Source: Rhynchonema sp. JSB1_4
Lineage: Eukaryota; Nematoda; Chromadorea; Monhysterida; Xyalidae
Length of the DNA stretch: 64,000 bases
NCBI GenBank assembly: GCA_030248065.1
Contig: JASAMV010004766.1
Span: forward strand, 87,200 to 151,199
Reading direction: 5' to 3'
Shown here: positions 55,084-64,000 of the stretch, one piece after another
How positions within the stretch are numbered: the stretch's first letter is position 1
Layout: each line of letters starts with the position of its first letter
Position numbers and translations under genes: made by a program
The notes under the pieces: model-generated
Database searches by the model: none
Told to the model about the DNA's origin: nothing
Seen by the model: only the letters and a program-made list of their open reading frames with translations

Positions 55084-55385
55084 CTATTTACCGAACTGAT
55101 GTTTGATGACAGCGTTCCTAAAGTACTGCGCCAGTTGATTCATCGCATCTTTCTCCTGTCCATCAATCCATTGAAGCATCAATTCGTATTTATGTCCGCA
55201 TTCGATGTCTTGTCGAATCAGCGCACTGAACTTGATCAATGGACCTTTGCTAGCACTCTCAATTGTGTCACGCTGGCTGGCTGATGTTTCACCGCCAGCA
55301 CTTGATACATGAACAGTGTCGTTGTTGGAATCGTGACTTGTTGATGACGCTGTCGTGGTGGGTGTATCGGCACCGAAATCAGCAC
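55084..55385 (-). CDS. Terminal exon of an unknown gene, copy 1
   Basis: After the acceptor cttttcag the exon reads ADFGADTPTTTASSTSHDSN (a Ser/Thr-rich stretch), then GGETSASQRDTIESASKG, then PLIKFSALIRQDIECGHKYE and LMLQWIDGQEKDAMNQLAQY before FRNAVIKHQFGK and a stop. The Asp/His-rich helical end is well conserved in the second copy (62889-62588), where most changes are conservative, so it was or is coding. I do not recognise the family. The 5' exons are not found in this block, so copy 1 is probably a remnant. Confidence 0.5.
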
Positions 55386-55559
55386 CTGAAAAGTTCTTGC
55401 AGCTGGACTTGTAGGCTGTGGAACTGGTTATCGACATTTCGGGACTTGATATCACCCAGGGGACGACAAAACCAATTGTCGTACAAAATAATGATTCCGG
55501 CAGCTGGGGGGAATAGGCAAAATGTATTTCGGTTTGACACTTTTAACAAATATTGTTAG

Positions 55560-55764
55560 CCCGATCGGATATCACGAAGAATGTTTCATCCTGAGAAAAA
55601 CAGCAGCCCTTTTGTTTCACAAACGTGTGACAATCGGGAAAACATTCATGAACCTGATAAACAAACGGATTGCCGAGCGAGTCCGCGCCTTCGTTTGCAA
55701 TTCGACAGAACACACAATTCGGGTGATTGACTGTGCTTGTGGCAGCGGCAGGCTCAGAATCCAT
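55560..55764 (-). pseudogene. HINT3 exon 1 and start of exon 2, partial copy
   Basis: The minus strand has MDSEPAAATSTVNHPNCVFC and onwards, with an intact exon 1, an intron with similar ends and the first 14 codons of exon 2 (DETFFVISDRA), then unrelated sequence. The triad exon is absent, so no enzyme can be made. Confidence 0.85.
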
Positions 55765-55942
55765 GATGGCACAGTAACAAAACAAATCGCCGACCTGGTT
55801 GTCAAATGCATGCATGTATCCTTCTTTTTCCACTTGGTATTTGACTGAACAACATTTTGATAAGCAGTCGATGCGACTGCCTCAGGTTGCATGAAACTGA
55901 GCAAATTGATCAAAATGATTCAGCACATCAGCTTTGTGTGTA

Positions 55943-56237
55943 AAGGCAGTCTACGGGGGGTTGTCACTCAGCCCCCGAATACCGTAACCCACCGCAAGCG
56001 AGATCGTTGCGAGACCCATGCTGATCGCTGCTTATCGACACGTGTATTAGCGGCAGCAAGCTGGAAATTGTCATCGTGCGCATCGATCACCAAAACTTCG
56101 AAATGTTGGTTGGTGTTGGCCCTAACACGCAAAACATAGATAAAAAACAAAATGGTCTCGACACGATCCTTGCAGATCAATATTACGGTGGGTTACGGTA
56201 TTCGGGGGCTGAGTGACAACCTCCCGTAGACTGCCTT
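55943..56237. mobile_element. TA-target MITE in the second block
   Basis: Inverted ends of about 50 bp (aaggcagtctacggggggtt and its complement) are flanked by TA. The homologous site in block 1 (51362, gcgtacacatag) is empty with a single TA, which defines the insertion precisely. The 295-bp element has a 70-codon minus-strand frame of no recognised family. Confidence 0.92.
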
Positions 56238-56667
56238 TACACATCGTGTGATTTTTCAAAAATATGAACACACCAACAAACGTAGAAAGACAACAAAATA
56301 AATGCACGGAATCATTTAGAAATAGGTGATATGTGTAGACCAGACAAATGAAGTAAAATTGATGAAAATAACAAAAATTGACATTTTACAACGAAACCGG
56401 CTTCGCAAACACACAGTAATTCATCCACATCATCAGCATCGCATCACTGACTAATTTTCGTTTCTTGCAGATTCCTATTATATCAGTGTTGTAGTTGGGG
56501 TCGGCTGGGAGTGGGTTTTTGCCACCACAGCTATGTAGGTAGCTAGTTCGACTAAGAGCTTCCCAAAAATGGCAGGAAAAAGTGTTTTTTCACGTGTATT
56601 TTTGGCCATAAAGTCTCAGAAATCCAAAGCTTGCCAGGAAAAACACCTGCCCAGCTACAGCACGGAT

Positions 56668-58745
56668 TCAGATGGTGACATCACAATTATCATTTTGTTG
56701 ATCATCAGATGAGAGCGCCGGGCCCAGCAGCAGTCGAGCAAACACGTCACGATTGTTGTCGTGCTTCAACCCATCCAGGATATGGGCGCGCTGGTCGAGC
56801 ACGATGTTGCGCACGTTATCGTATCCAAATTCAGCGGCCAATTTGAACAGTGACTGGTATTCGGACAAAGGCATCTGATTGGTATTCAACAGCATTCGAC
56901 GTCGGGCTTCCTTATCGATCACGTCGTTGATCAAGCCAAATTGAAGGAAACTTGCTGCTTTCATGATGTCGTGGTAGCGACGGGTGAACACCTCAAAGCA
57001 TGGTTGCAATATTGTGTATTTGCAATGGAATATTTCCTGAAGAACCTTTCTTGATGTCTTACGAAGACAAACTTGAGCGCTCGTTAAAATGGCAAATTAT
57101 GAGTCACTCAAACAAAAGTAGCCTGCAGTGTAAACAAGGATAACAATGGTTTAAAGCTGCTGGTCAACAACCCATAGACTTCGTTTAATCTTGGGGGCAG
57201 TGCACATGAACAAAAGTGGAATATCGTGTTACTCGACCCTGACTTGGGGAGTCGATTGGTTGCTTCCTGATGTTTCACGGCCGAGTTGAAGTTTGCCCCT
57301 TAGTGAAAAAATGCAAAAATTATGCCGGGTTTCCGTGGAAAGGACAATTCGCGGCAACGTTTAAGAAATTCAGAATATCAAGCACAAGCATTTATTTCAT
57401 CAGTATGATAAACGGCTTTGCAGGAAACAGCTTGCATCCTAAAGGAGAAAACATTTAGTTCCAAAAACCTGGTGTTTTTGGTCACCGTTTTCTTCGTCGA
57501 TAATTTTAAGCTTCTGTGATTAACCAGCAAATCTGTTGATCGGACACAAAAATCCTCTTATTACTGTGTACATAACCTGTGCTTTTGAGTTCTCTGCACC
57601 AAACACAGCTAATACAATAATTCGGACAACATGCGCAAGTCGGTCATTATCAGCGCGCGCGCTCAAAAACAACGTGCAGATTCGAGCACTCAAAAATGTT
57701 TTGTCTTTTTTGGGGTCGCGCACGCCCATAATGACCGACTTGCGCATGTTGTCCGAATTATTGCATTCGCTGTGTTTGGTGCAGAGAACTCAAAAGCACA
57801 GGTTATGTACACAGTAATAAGAGGATTTTTGTGTCCGATCAACACATTTGCTGGTTAATCACAGATGCTTAAAATTATCGACGAAGAAAACGGTGACCAA
57901 AAAACACCAGGTTTTTGGAACTAAATGTTTCTCCTTTAGGATGCAAGCTGTTTCCTGCAAAGCCGTATATCATACTGATGAAATAAATGTTTGTGCTTGA
58001 TATTCTGAAATTCTTAAACGTTGCCGCGAATTGTCTTTTCCACGGAAGCCCGGCATAATTTTTGCATTTTTTCACTAAGGGCCAAACTTCAACCCTGCCG
58101 TGAAACATCAGGAAGGAAGCAACCAATCGACTCCCCAAGTCAGGGTCGAGTAACACGATATTCCACCTTTGTTCATGTGCACTGCCCCCAAGATTAAACG
58201 AAGTCGATGGGTTGTTGACCAGCAGCTTTAAACCGCTTCGTAGGACCAAAAGCACGCATTTGCAGCGTTCGAAGAACTGCCGCGTAAAATCAAGTTTCCA
58301 AAGCTGCGTAAAATCAAGTTTCCAAAATAGAAACAAGCACTGCACAAAAAGGTAGCGTTGACCCACAGCACCTCCCCACCTAAAATCATAGACCCAGGTG
58401 CGCCCCTGCCCTTACAAACCTCGAAGTCAACGTGTATCTCAGATATCCGTATTTCAAGAGCACTCATAGAGTTTCGGCGTTGATGTTCTTGCAACCGTAG
58501 GTGTGATTCGATTTGCTCCATCGATCAACAAACGCAGCGAACACCGGCGACAAATAACGAGCCATCGAAAGCTCCAAGTAGAAAACGACGTCATCCGAGC
58601 TCTGCACTTTGATACGATTGACGTCGCTGGCAGCAGATGCGCACTCCACTTGCTGCCAAAGAGCGGCGTTCAGTCGCAGCTGTGGAACGTCGGTGGGTAG
58701 CCACTCCGGTTTGACCTCGATATGCAGAAGACGAGACCAGCTCAT
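56668..58745 (-). pseudogene. BTB/Skp1-fold gene, copy 2, broken
   Basis: Exon 2 (56991-56668) is open and close to copy 1. Exon 1 lacks the MESYSLV start; it has frameshifts around 58740-58870 and a stop after NAETL (58464), 18 codons before the splice site. The intron holds a foldback element like that in copy 1. It cannot give the full protein. Confidence 0.8.
57145..58235. mobile_element. Foldback element in BTB copy 2 intron, spacer flipped
   Basis: Arms as in 52265-53355. The spacer (57654-57728) begins cagcgcgcgcgctc and ends gcgcacgccc, the reverse complement of that in copy 1, while the flanking gene sequence has the same orientation. This is expected if the spacer was turned by recombination between the arms. 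Confidence 0.92.
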
Positions 58746-58879
58746 GAATATGGCCCGTGCAAAACACCGCCATCGACTCGACGGGCAAGTATTGTCCGTG
58801 ACCGAGCTTGTGCTTTTCGCTGCCCCATCTTACACACACACGGACGCACACAGTGCGACATCGCCAGGTCACAATGATT

Positions 58880-59100
58880 GTGCACTCACGGCAACGAAAT
58901 CAGCGTCTGGAAAGTTCTTTCAGATTGAAAGATTGGATTTGTAGGGTGCCGAACCGGTTATCGACATTACGGGACTTGGTTGTACCGCAGAGGGGGGTGA
59001 TTTTGGGAGTAAAAGTTTTGAAGTATAAAATTGATGAAAAAGTACTAAAACACACCATGTTTCGCGCGTAGCGCGCGATTTCTTTACCTATTTGGGGTAA
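58880..59100 (-). pseudogene. Remnant of the unknown terminal exon, block 2
   Basis: The sequence ggaaagttctttcagattg to ggttatcgacattacgggac matches the acceptor side of the exon at 55385 and 62889, but the coding part is gone. It marks the third copy of the block. Confidence 0.6.
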
Positions 59101-59184
59101 CAAGTGTCGATTTCGTGCTATTTTAACCTAAAAATACTGTGGGTGTTTTTGGGGTGAAAATTGGGGTAAGGCAGGCACATACAT

Positions 59185-59370
59185 ACCGAACCAGGAGAGG
59201 GGGATGTACATGTTGTACCAGGCGGGCGGTAACACTGTCGGTACCCGTGATCTGGGCAAGACTGGAAATGAGAATGACGTCACGGTTCAGCTGCTTCATA
59301 ATGAATCGTCGTAACGCAGTGTACGACAGCTCCATCAACGACCTGCCGACAACATCATAGTCCACGTTCA
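59185..59370 (-). CDS. Orphan coding-like exon, unknown
   Basis: The minus strand reads LNVDYDVVGRSLMELSYTAL, then RRFIMKQLNRDVILISSLAQ and ITGTDSVTARLVQHVHPPLL, without stops and with protein-like composition. A donor follows gttcg|gtatgt near 59185, and an MITE starts right upstream at 59376, so the 5' border is lost. I do not recognise the family. The phrase cttgcccag also precedes the exon at 63464, which might mean shared origin or chance. Confidence 0.4.
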
Positions 59371-59375
59371 AGCAA

Positions 59376-59564
59376 GGCAAGCTACACCAACACAAGCCCG
59401 ATTTCGAAGGTTGTGTGCATTCAAAACGAATGGAAAGAGAAAATCATCATGCTCCGTTTTGTATTCTTCAAAGTGTAACATTTTCCAAATCAGCAGCCAC
59501 GTCAGAATGTTTCACCACTCTGCCAGCTGCGAAATCGAGCTCATGTTGGCGTAGCTTGCCTTTT
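59376..59564. mobile_element. MITE of the caaactacgc family, copy 5
   Basis: Ends ggcaagctacaccaacac and its complement, and the same interior as other copies. It abuts the orphan exon at its left border. Confidence 0.88.
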
Positions 59565-59599
59565 ATTTTGCGAAGAATCTCTATTGGGATCGGTCCCAA

Positions 59600-59882
59600 T
59601 CACTCAATCCATGATGTCTGCATCCACCTTATCCAACGTGTTCGCACTTTCCATGTGCTCTTTTGGTACGATCAGATAGCGGTGCGCGGCGCAATCGGAT
59701 ATCATGGTCTCATCCTTAAAAAACAGCAGCCTCATGTTTCACAATGGCGTGGCAATATAGCAGACACAATCCTGGTAGACAAACGGATTGCCCAGCGGGT
59801 CCGGCCCTTCTTTTGCATTTCGACAGAACACCCAATTCGGGTGGTGAACAGTGATTTTGCCAGCGGCAGGCCCAGAATCCAT
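59600..59882 (-). pseudogene. HINT3 exons 1 and 2, degenerate copy
   Basis: The minus strand reads MDSGPAAGKITVHHPNWVFC, then after a 60-bp intron DETMISDCAAHRYLIVPKEH and MESANTLDKVDADIMD before a stop. The FFV of the fold, several conserved residues and the triad exon are lost. The copy has more changes than the one at 55560-55764, so it is the older duplicate. Confidence 0.82.
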
Positions 59883-60280
59883 GATTTTAAAGAATAAATC
59901 TACGGAGCGACCGTGCTGTCAGCAACACGCACACGGACTCGGAACCGAACCACGCTTTTTGTTGTCATATGAAAGAACGTTTGGTAAGCAGTCCCCGAGA
60001 CTGCCCCAGAATTTATGTCACTGGGAAATTGCAAGACATTTCACACGCGATACTTGAACAACTGTGCTTTTTCCAAGGATAACATAACGTCAACAAGAAC
60101 ACAAAGACAACCAAAATGCGACGGATCATTCACACAAGTAACTGGTATGCATTTGCTAGACTAAATCGATGAATGGTTAATTTGACCCTGCCCGGACAAC
60201 AAGTTAGATCAAACAAGTTAGATGTTCACGCAAAAAGCGACGAGCAAGAAGCCCTGTCGTCACCACTCTTGACGGCAGGG

Positions 60281-61839
60281 CTACTTGCTCACCACCTTTC
60301 GTTTCTTTGCAGATCTAGTCGCATCATCATGTGGCGGATCATCGCATGAGAGCGATTGTCCCAGTAGCAATCGAGAGAACATGTCACATTTTGTCTGATT
60401 TCGACGGCCTTTGTGCTTTAGTTCATCCAAGTACTTGTCTCGCTGTTCCAGCATGATGTTGCGCACGGTATCGTATCCAAGCTCAGTGGCCAATTTGAAC
60501 AGTGACTGGTATTCGGACAAAGGCATCTGATTGGTATTCAGCAGCATTCGACGTCGCGCTTCCTTATCGATCACGTCGTTGATCAAGCCAAATTGAAGGA
60601 AATGTGCTGCTTTCATGATGTCGTGGTAGCGACGGGTGAACACCTCAAAGCATGGTTGCAATATTGTGTATTTGCAGTCAAATGGAAAATGTCTTTTCTG
60701 GGCACTCGTTAAAATAAATTACGCGTCACTCAAAAGTAGCTTATAAATGGCAATCCAGGTGATAAAGCTAGACAAAGTGTTTTAACCGCGTGAAAATGTT
60801 CGCTGTTGCGAAGTTGTTTTCGCACGATCTGCTCGCTTGCACAGCACATTTAAAAAATTTAAGGGGTAACTACACTGACATGAAAAAACCTTTCCTCCGC
60901 CTCACCAAGGGTGTGGTTAGGGGTTCACAGCACCGCTCACCCGTTGGTGCTGAGCAACCCCTGTGATGTGTCCCCTAACAGTGACGTGACGGGTAAGAAA
61001 TAGTTTTACAAAAAAGCTCTGAACTTGCGGTATTGCGAAATTGCGGTATTATCACTCTGGCACACCTCATGTGTCAAAAAATCGGACACAGCGATTTTGT
61101 GCCCGACTAACGCCAATATAAAAAAACCCAAAATTCAGCACCTGATAGCATTTGGCCAGATCTCAGTTGTGATGCTGATTCAAAAGACAACGTTGGAACA
61201 AGTGCTTGCCAGGTAAAAAAGTAACTTTTGACCCACAACACTCGCTGAAAACGGAGACCCAGGAACGCCCCTGCTCTTACAAACCTCGAAGTCAACACAT
61301 TCCAAGTATCCGAATTTCAAGATCACACGCAGGGTTTCGGCGTCGATGTTCTTGCAATGATAGGTGTCATTCGATTTGCTCCATCGATCAACAAACGCAG
61401 CGAACACCGGCGACAAATAACGAGCCATCGAAAGCTCCAAGTAGAAAATGACGTCATCCGAGCTCTGCACTTTGATACGATTGACGTCGCTGGCAGCAGA
61501 TGCGCACTCCACTTGCTGCCAAAGAGCGGCATTCAGTCGCAGCTGTGGAACGTCGGTGGGTAGCCACTCCGGTTTGACCTCCATAAAGAGAATATGAATA
61601 TAAGACTGACGACGGCCCAATTCCACAACACCGCCGTCAGCGGGCAAGTATTGTCCGTGACCGAGATTGTCCGGTTCTTTGCCCCATCTGACACGCAGAC
61701 GGACGGGCACGCTTTGACGCGCCCAGACCACATTGATGTTCGAGTCGTTCTCACTGTATTCAAATTTGACGATGTTCTCATCGTTGATCTTGAGCTCGGC
61801 CGTTTCACCCCATCCGACTACCAACGAATAGGACTCCAT
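60281..61839 (-). CDS. BTB/Skp1-fold protein, copy 3
   Basis: Exons 61839-61285 and 60643-60281 on the minus strand join in frame to 305 residues. The core (VNRIKVQSSDDVIFYLELSM and NAALWQQVECASAASDVN) is nearly the same as in copy 1. The intron is only 641 bp and lacks the foldback element. The C-terminus differs from copies 1 and 2 from about residue 285: it gains GRRNQTKCDMFSRLLLGQSL and ends TRSAKKRKVVSK, with KKRK as a likely nuclear signal. This copy looks complete and may be the parental gene. Its role as a cullin adaptor is an inference from the fold. Confidence 0.72.
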
Positions 61840-61904
61840 TTGCGTTTGGACACGAATAGATCACAGGGGCTACAAGCACATAACCATGGTAAAATTCAAA
61901 ACGA

Positions 61905-62290
61905 AGGCGCGCCGTGCCTTGCAATCTGGCTAGCAGTTTTGTCGCCAAATCATGTCGTAAAATAAAGCAATAATAGGCACGAGCCCGAATGAGCGCGAAA
62001 ATAATGCATGTGATTTGACAAAGCGTGACGACATGATGAGACATTACTTTCAGCCTGCAATCTAAGACTATGCTGTATCACCCGGAGTTTTAAGCACTTG
62101 AAATGCTTCGAGGTTACTGTGGCCACGTTTTGCATAACCGAAAGAACCATGAAACGTTTAACACGCTGGGATCGCAAGCGAAACTTGCAAAACATGGCTA
62201 CAGTAAGCCCGAACCATGCCTGCGGCTTGAAATTCAGGGTGATACGGTATGGTCTCACACTGCAAAGATGGCTGGTTTGCCTTCATCGTC
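61905..62290. repeat. Relative of the element at 54465-54780
   Basis: It shares aaggcgcgccgtgccttgca, ttgaaattcagggtgatacg and gatggctggtttgcc with the copies at 54465 and 47893. Confidence 0.7.
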
Positions 62291-62587
62291 AAAATAACGC
62301 TGCGCGTCGGCTACCAACCGGTTTCATAAACTGAAAGTGCAACATTGTTCCACAGCTTGAACATTTTATTGGTCGCAATTCAAGAACAATCGGGAATAAT
62401 TCACAACATGGACTGCAACAAATAACCATCTGACGGACAGAAAAAAGTGAAACCGTCAATCTTTTACAACAAGAAAATACATTTCTGTAGCATAGTCGCT
62501 TTCAAAAAAGTAAGAAAGTCACTATTCACAAACAAACGCAATGCAACAAAAAACATGCGTAAACCGAAACAATCAATCAAGCAATAT

Positions 62588-62889
62588 CTATTTACCGAAC
62601 TGATGTTTGATGACAGCGTTCCTAAAGTACTGCGCCAGTTGATTCATCGCATCTTTCTCCTGTCCATCAATCCATTGAAGCATCAATTCGTATTTATGTC
62701 CACATTCGATGTCTTGTCGAATCAGCGCACTGAACTTGATCAATGGACCTTTGCTAGCACTCTCAACTGTGTCACGCTGGCTGGCCGATGTTTCACCGCC
62801 CGTACTTGACACATGAACAGTGTCGTTGTTGGAGTCGTGACTTGTTGATGACGTTGTCGTGGTGGGTGTATCGGCAACGAAATCAGCGC
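62588..62889 (-). CDS. Terminal exon of an unknown gene, copy 2
   Basis: After the acceptor cttttcag the frame reads ADFVADTPTTTTSSTSHDSN and ends NQLAQYFRNAVIKHQFGK. It differs from the copy at 55084-55385 at a handful of residues. Earlier exons of this gene should lie beyond 63043 or outside the window. Confidence 0.5.
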
Positions 62890-63284
62890 CTGAAAAGTTC
62901 TTGCAGCTGGACTTGAACTGGTTATCGACATTTCGGGACTTGATATCACCCGGGGGACGACAAAACCAATCGTCGTACAAAATAATGATCCCGGCAGCTG
63001 GGGGGAATAGGCAAAATGTATTTCGGTTTGAAACTTTTAACAAATATTGTTACTTTCATTTATTATTTCAAAACCAAAGTAATGGACTTCGGTTGCTCGA
63101 CAAACCTTACCGTGTTCATAAAACATTTTTAAATCAGGTCAATTGTTTATGCACTGAATGCTACTGAGCCCGGTGCACCGAAACCGAATCAAGTAAACAT
63201 TTACAAAAGAGAAAATCGAAAAGCAATTGAAAAAAGCTGGACCACAAACTATTTGAACCTTACAACAAATGTTTTTTTTGTAAC

Positions 63285-63464
63285 TCAGCTTGTCCACCGA
63301 CCTTCATCCAGCCGCGGTTTTTTCTCCTCCGCTCCAGTCTCACTGTCAATTTTCTCTTGTTTCCGTCGTTTCCGCCGTTGATGCGTCCACGTATTGGTCT
63401 CGGCCGTGCAATCCAACTGACAACGATAGACATTGGATGACTGAGAACTGTTGATGTACGCAAT
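63285..63464 (-). CDS. Terminal exon with basic clusters, gene unknown
   Basis: After the acceptor cttgcccag the frame reads IAYINSSQSSNVYRCQLDCT, then HQRRKRRKQEKIDSETGAEE and KKPRLDEGRWTS before a stop. The two basic clusters (RRKRRK, KKPR) look like nuclear signals. The rest of the gene lies to the right, outside the window or in small exons I cannot see. No family recognised. Confidence 0.45.
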   Translation of the reverse strand: MAYINSSQSSNVYRCQLDCTAETNTWTHQRRKRRKQEKIDSETGAEEKKPRLDEGRWTS

Positions 63465-63558
63465 CTGGGCAAGGGAGGGAAATAAGATTCAGGATAATAG
63501 ACATGTGGTCAACTCAAATCGTCGACTGAAGTCGTCAACTCAAGCCGAATGCCATGTA

Positions 63559-63747
63559 TAGGCAAACTACGCTAACACGAGCCCGATTTCAGAAGTGGTG
63601 AACTTGCAAAACGCAAAGAAAGAGAAAATCATCATGCTCCACGTTGTATTCTACAACGTGTAACGTTTCCCAAATCAGCAGCCACGTGTGAATGTTTCAC
63701 CATTTTGCCAGCTCCGAAATCGGGCTCGTGTTGGCGTAGTTTGCCTA
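63559..63747. mobile_element. MITE of the caaactacgc family, copy 6
   Basis: Complete copy with ends ggcaaactacgctaacacga and ctcgtgttggcgtagtttgcc-like complement, flanked by TA on both sides, which fits a TA target. Confidence 0.9.
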
Positions 63748-63856
63748 TGTGCTATTGCTCGCGCTCACTCAGGGCTGCTTCGAGTTGACGACTTAGTTGA
63801 CGATTTCAGTTGACCTCATACGATCAGCTAGCCAAGTACTAAGTACGGATCACTCA

Positions 63857-64000
63857 TAGGCAAACTACGCCAACACGAGCCCGATTTCGAAGGCGGTGTG
63901 TATTCAAAACGAATAGAAAGAGAAAATCATCATGCTCCACTTTATATTCTTCATCGTGTAACATTTCCCAAATTAGCAGCCACGTGGACTCATCAACCAA
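63857..64000. mobile_element. MITE of the caaactacgc family, copy 7, cut by window end
   Basis: Starts TA then ggcaaactacgccaacacga; the interior matches copy 6, and the right end lies beyond the window. Confidence 0.88.

Noticed and set aside
55968..56180. 70-codon frame inside the TA-target MITE
   Set aside because: No domain recognised; the element is 295 bp with 50-bp ends and is absent at the matching site, so a host exon is unlikely.

Overview
The window is a repeat-dense stretch of a eukaryotic nuclear genome, almost certainly an invertebrate animal. Spliced genes with GT-AG introns are set among BEL/Pao and other LTR retrotransposon pieces, two kinds of non-LTR element, hAT-like and TA-target elements, foldback elements and satellites. 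The genes I recognise (SCAMP, a GALK2-type kinase, a HINT3-type hydrolase, BTB/Skp1-fold proteins) are animal-like. The phylum is not decided by the sequence. There is no operon, CRISPR array or rRNA, and I found no convincing tRNA.

Layout. 1-13314 is a giant palindrome with arms of about 5.1 kb. A gag-only BEL/Pao retrotransposon lies near its centre, and each arm carries a LINE ORF2 fragment. 13315-21262 holds broken gag genes, long direct repeats and tandem repeats. 21263-30166 is a nest of transposable elements and satellites, including a hAT-like element that contains a TA-target element that contains a LINE. 30387-37614 (+) is a complete SCAMP gene with two alternative third-membrane-segment exons. 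38579-44746 is a second palindrome built of a 20-bp minisatellite and 539-bp repeats; it begins inside exon 7 of a GALK2-type gene (48443 down to about 44745, - strand), whose C-terminal part is not found. 49685-51068 (-) is a complete HINT3-type gene. From 51 to 63 kb a block (HINT3 5' end, BTB/Skp1-fold gene, terminal exon of an unknown gene) is present three times in tandem.

Gene logic. SCAMP acts in membrane recycling, GALK2 phosphorylates a sugar and HINT3 hydrolyses nucleotide conjugates. They are unrelated housekeeping functions and show no shared pathway. The most notable points are the mutually exclusive SCAMP exons, where joining both makes a TGA stop; the foldback elements in two BTB gene introns whose central spacers are flipped relative to each other; a palindromic array cutting into GALK2; and three homopolymer-smeared tracts that look like assembly damage beside palindromes.
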